Below are positions 6,202 to 7,073 of a DNA stretch of 7,073 nucleotides, in pieces. The notes beneath the pieces were generated by a model. The model made no database searches and was not told the origin of the DNA. It saw only the letters and a list, made by a program, of their open reading frames with translations. A program made the position numbers and the translations under genes. Numbering within the stretch: the first letter of the stretch is position 1; each line of letters begins with the position of its first letter. The stretch lies in NCBI GenBank assembly GCA_012270525.1, contig JAAXIE010000096.1, positions 1-7,073 on the forward strand, read 5' to 3'. The stretch comes from Dehalococcoidia bacterium (GTDB lineage Bacteria > Chloroflexota > Dehalococcoidia > UBA3495 > JAAXIE01).

Positions 6202-6292
6202 GTACCGCACGACCACTAGCCAAGTGAATGCCCTGTGACATCCACCAGGAAGGGCAGGGGCTGTTCTGTCGGCCCCAAAACCATCAAAATAG

Positions 6293-6318
6293 GTAGCGAC
6301 ATAACAAGATTCGCCTAC
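6293..6318 (+). promoter_or_regulatory. hairpin adjoining the aminotransferase ribosome binding site
   Basis: GTAGCGA (6293-6299) pairs with 6311-6318 through seven pairs with one bulged C and an 11-nt loop. The stem ends directly before GGGAG (6319-6323), the Shine-Dalgarno sequence of ATG 6331, so it could influence ribosome access. An A-rich stretch at 6277-6289 lies just upstream; I see no clear promoter hexamers there. Confidence 0.3.
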
Positions 6319-6330
6319 GGGAGTCGACGA

Positions 6331-7073
6331 ATGAAGCTTGCCAGCCGCATGGATGATCTTGGGACCGAGGCCGCTTTTGAGATGCTGGCCAAGGCGAGGG
6401 CCTTGGAAGCCCAGGGACGGCATATCGTCCACATGGAGATCGGGGAACCCGATTTCGATACCCCGGAGGACGTGGTGGGGGCTGGGACGAATGCCCTGCA
6501 CCAGGGTTATACCCATTACGGGCCGACGGCCGGTCTTCCGGAGCTCAGAGACGCAATTGCCCGCGATGCTGGGCCGATACGCGGCGTCGAGTTTTCACCC
6601 GATTCAGTGGTGGTGATGCCCGGGGCCAAGCCCGTCATGTTCTTCACCATCCTCGCCCTGGCCGAGCCGGGTAACGAGGTGGTTTACCCCAACCCAGGTT
6701 TTCCCGTGTTCGAGTCCATGGTGCGCTTCTGCGGGGCCAAGGCCGTTCCCATGCGCTTCCCCGAAGAGAAGGCCTACCATCCCGACCTGGACGATCTGGA
6801 AGCCAACATCAACGAGAATACCCGGCTCATCGTCATCAACTCGCCGCAGAACCCCACCGGGGCGGTGATGACCCCCGACGAACTGGGGGCCATCGCCGAG
6901 ATGGTGCGACAACACGAGGACCTGTACGTCCTCTCCGACGAGATATACAAGGACATCATCTACGACGGCGAGCACAACAGCATCATCTCCCTGCCCGGCA
7001 TGGCCGAGCGGACCGTCATCCTGGACGGGTTCTCCAAGAGCTATGCCATGACCGGCTGGCGGCTGGGCTACGG
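6331..7073 (+). CDS. PLP-dependent class I/II aminotransferase, 3'-truncated by window
   Basis: 247 residues are visible before the window ends inside the gene; family members are about 380-400 aa. It is a fold type I aminotransferase transferring an amino group between an amino acid and a 2-oxo acid with pyridoxal phosphate, probably cytosolic. Motifs in order: MEIGEPDFDTP (35-45) in the substrate-binding N-terminal arm, GYTHYGPTAGLPELRDAI (59-76), PGAK (97-100) at the cofactor phosphate, NSPQNPTGAV (170-179) with N174, LSDEIY (201-206) with D203 for the pyridine nitrogen and Y206, and GFSKSYAMTGWRLGY (233-247) with the Schiff-base lysine K236. This is closest to the aspartate-aminotransferase-like group; substrate specificity cannot be called because the C-terminal carboxylate Arg lies outside. 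ATG 6331 follows GGGAG (6319-6323) by 7 nt. The gene has a long, dyad-rich upstream region rather than tight linkage to its neighbour. Confidence 0.93.
   Translation, partial: MKLASRMDDLGTEAAFEMLAKARALEAQGRHIVHMEIGEPDFDTPEDVVGAGTNALHQGYTHYGPTAGLPELRDAIARDAGPIRGVEFSPDSVVVMPGAKPVMFFTILALAEPGNEVVYPNPGFPVFESMVRFCGAKAVPMRFPEEKAYHPDLDDLEANINENTRLIVINSPQNPTGAVMTPDELGAIAEMVRQHEDLYVLSDEIYKDIIYDGEHNSIISLPGMAERTVILDGFSKSYAMTGWRLGY

Larger units (their letters stand above)
5769..6330. other. 562-nt intergenic region rich in inverted repeats
   Basis: No convincing protein gene is present. Short reading frames at about 5988-6188 and 5996-6238 overlap each other in different frames, look compositionally random and match no family I know. 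The first part (5769-5900) holds only weak symmetry, such as an 8-bp palindrome at 5827-5834 and an imperfect CTAG-bounded hairpin at 5824-5860; no hairpin here is followed by a T run, so no intrinsic terminator for the hydroxyacid oxidase gene is supported. From about 5900 on there are several stronger dyads, listed separately. No tRNA, rRNA, tmRNA, SRP RNA or RNase P RNA signature was recognised. Confidence 0.7.

Noticed and set aside
5988..6238. Two short overlapping + strand open frames in the intergenic region
   Set aside because: They overlap in different frames, have no family resemblance and lie across the exact inverted repeats, which explain the sequence better.
6257..6276. GGGGC/GCCCC hairpin as an intrinsic terminator
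   Set aside because: It is followed by A residues on the + strand, not T, and has no T run on the minus-strand side in the needed position.
1..7073. CRISPR array, insertion sequence, prophage or defence system
   Set aside because: No spaced direct repeats, transposase, integrase, or known defence domain was seen; the genes are housekeeping and metabolic.

Overview
All supported genes lie on the + strand of a GC-rich bacterial chromosome segment. The YacL-type PIN-TRAM / ispD / ispF / cysS cluster, the CysRS N-terminal signature and the adjacent flavin-dependent oxidoreductases resemble what I remember of Chloroflexota, especially Dehalococcoidia and the marine SAR202 lineage. That assignment rests on recalled family resemblance and is moderate in strength.

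Region 1 (1-3137) is a tight housekeeping operon. It holds the 3' end of a PIN-TRAM protein, then ispD, ispF and cysS. Gaps are 1 nt and 17 nt, and cysS overlaps the ispF stop with a TTG start. IspD and IspF are the cytidylyltransferase and cyclodiphosphate synthase of the MEP isoprenoid pathway. CysS charges tRNA-Cys. All visible catalytic and metal-binding residues are present.

Region 2 (3197-5768) holds two flavoenzymes of unrelated fold in the same direction. The first is an FAD-linked oxidase of the VAO/PCMH superfamily that lacks the HAGDGNLH-type metal motif of classical GlcD/D-lactate dehydrogenases. The second is an FMN-dependent L-2-hydroxyacid oxidase/dehydrogenase with an essentially complete active site. 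Together they suggest oxidation of 2-hydroxy acids, or of a related alcohol by the FAD enzyme, to oxo products. Substrates cannot be read from the sequence.

Region 3 (5769-6330) is a 562-nt stretch with no convincing protein gene but much dyad symmetry. It contains an exact 13-bp inverted repeat extending into a longer imperfect hairpin, a 10-bp arm that pairs into that hairpin's loop region, an 8-bp stem downstream, and a small hairpin just before the next ribosome binding site. A candidate sigma70-like promoter lies upstream. This is the most likely place for something undescribed: a structured leader RNA or small RNA, or alternatively a decayed palindromic element.

Region 4 (6331-7073) is the first 247 residues of a PLP-dependent class I/II aminotransferase, cut by the window end just after its PLP lysine. 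It could transaminate 2-oxo acids of the kind the upstream enzymes would make, but that link is inferred from proximity only.
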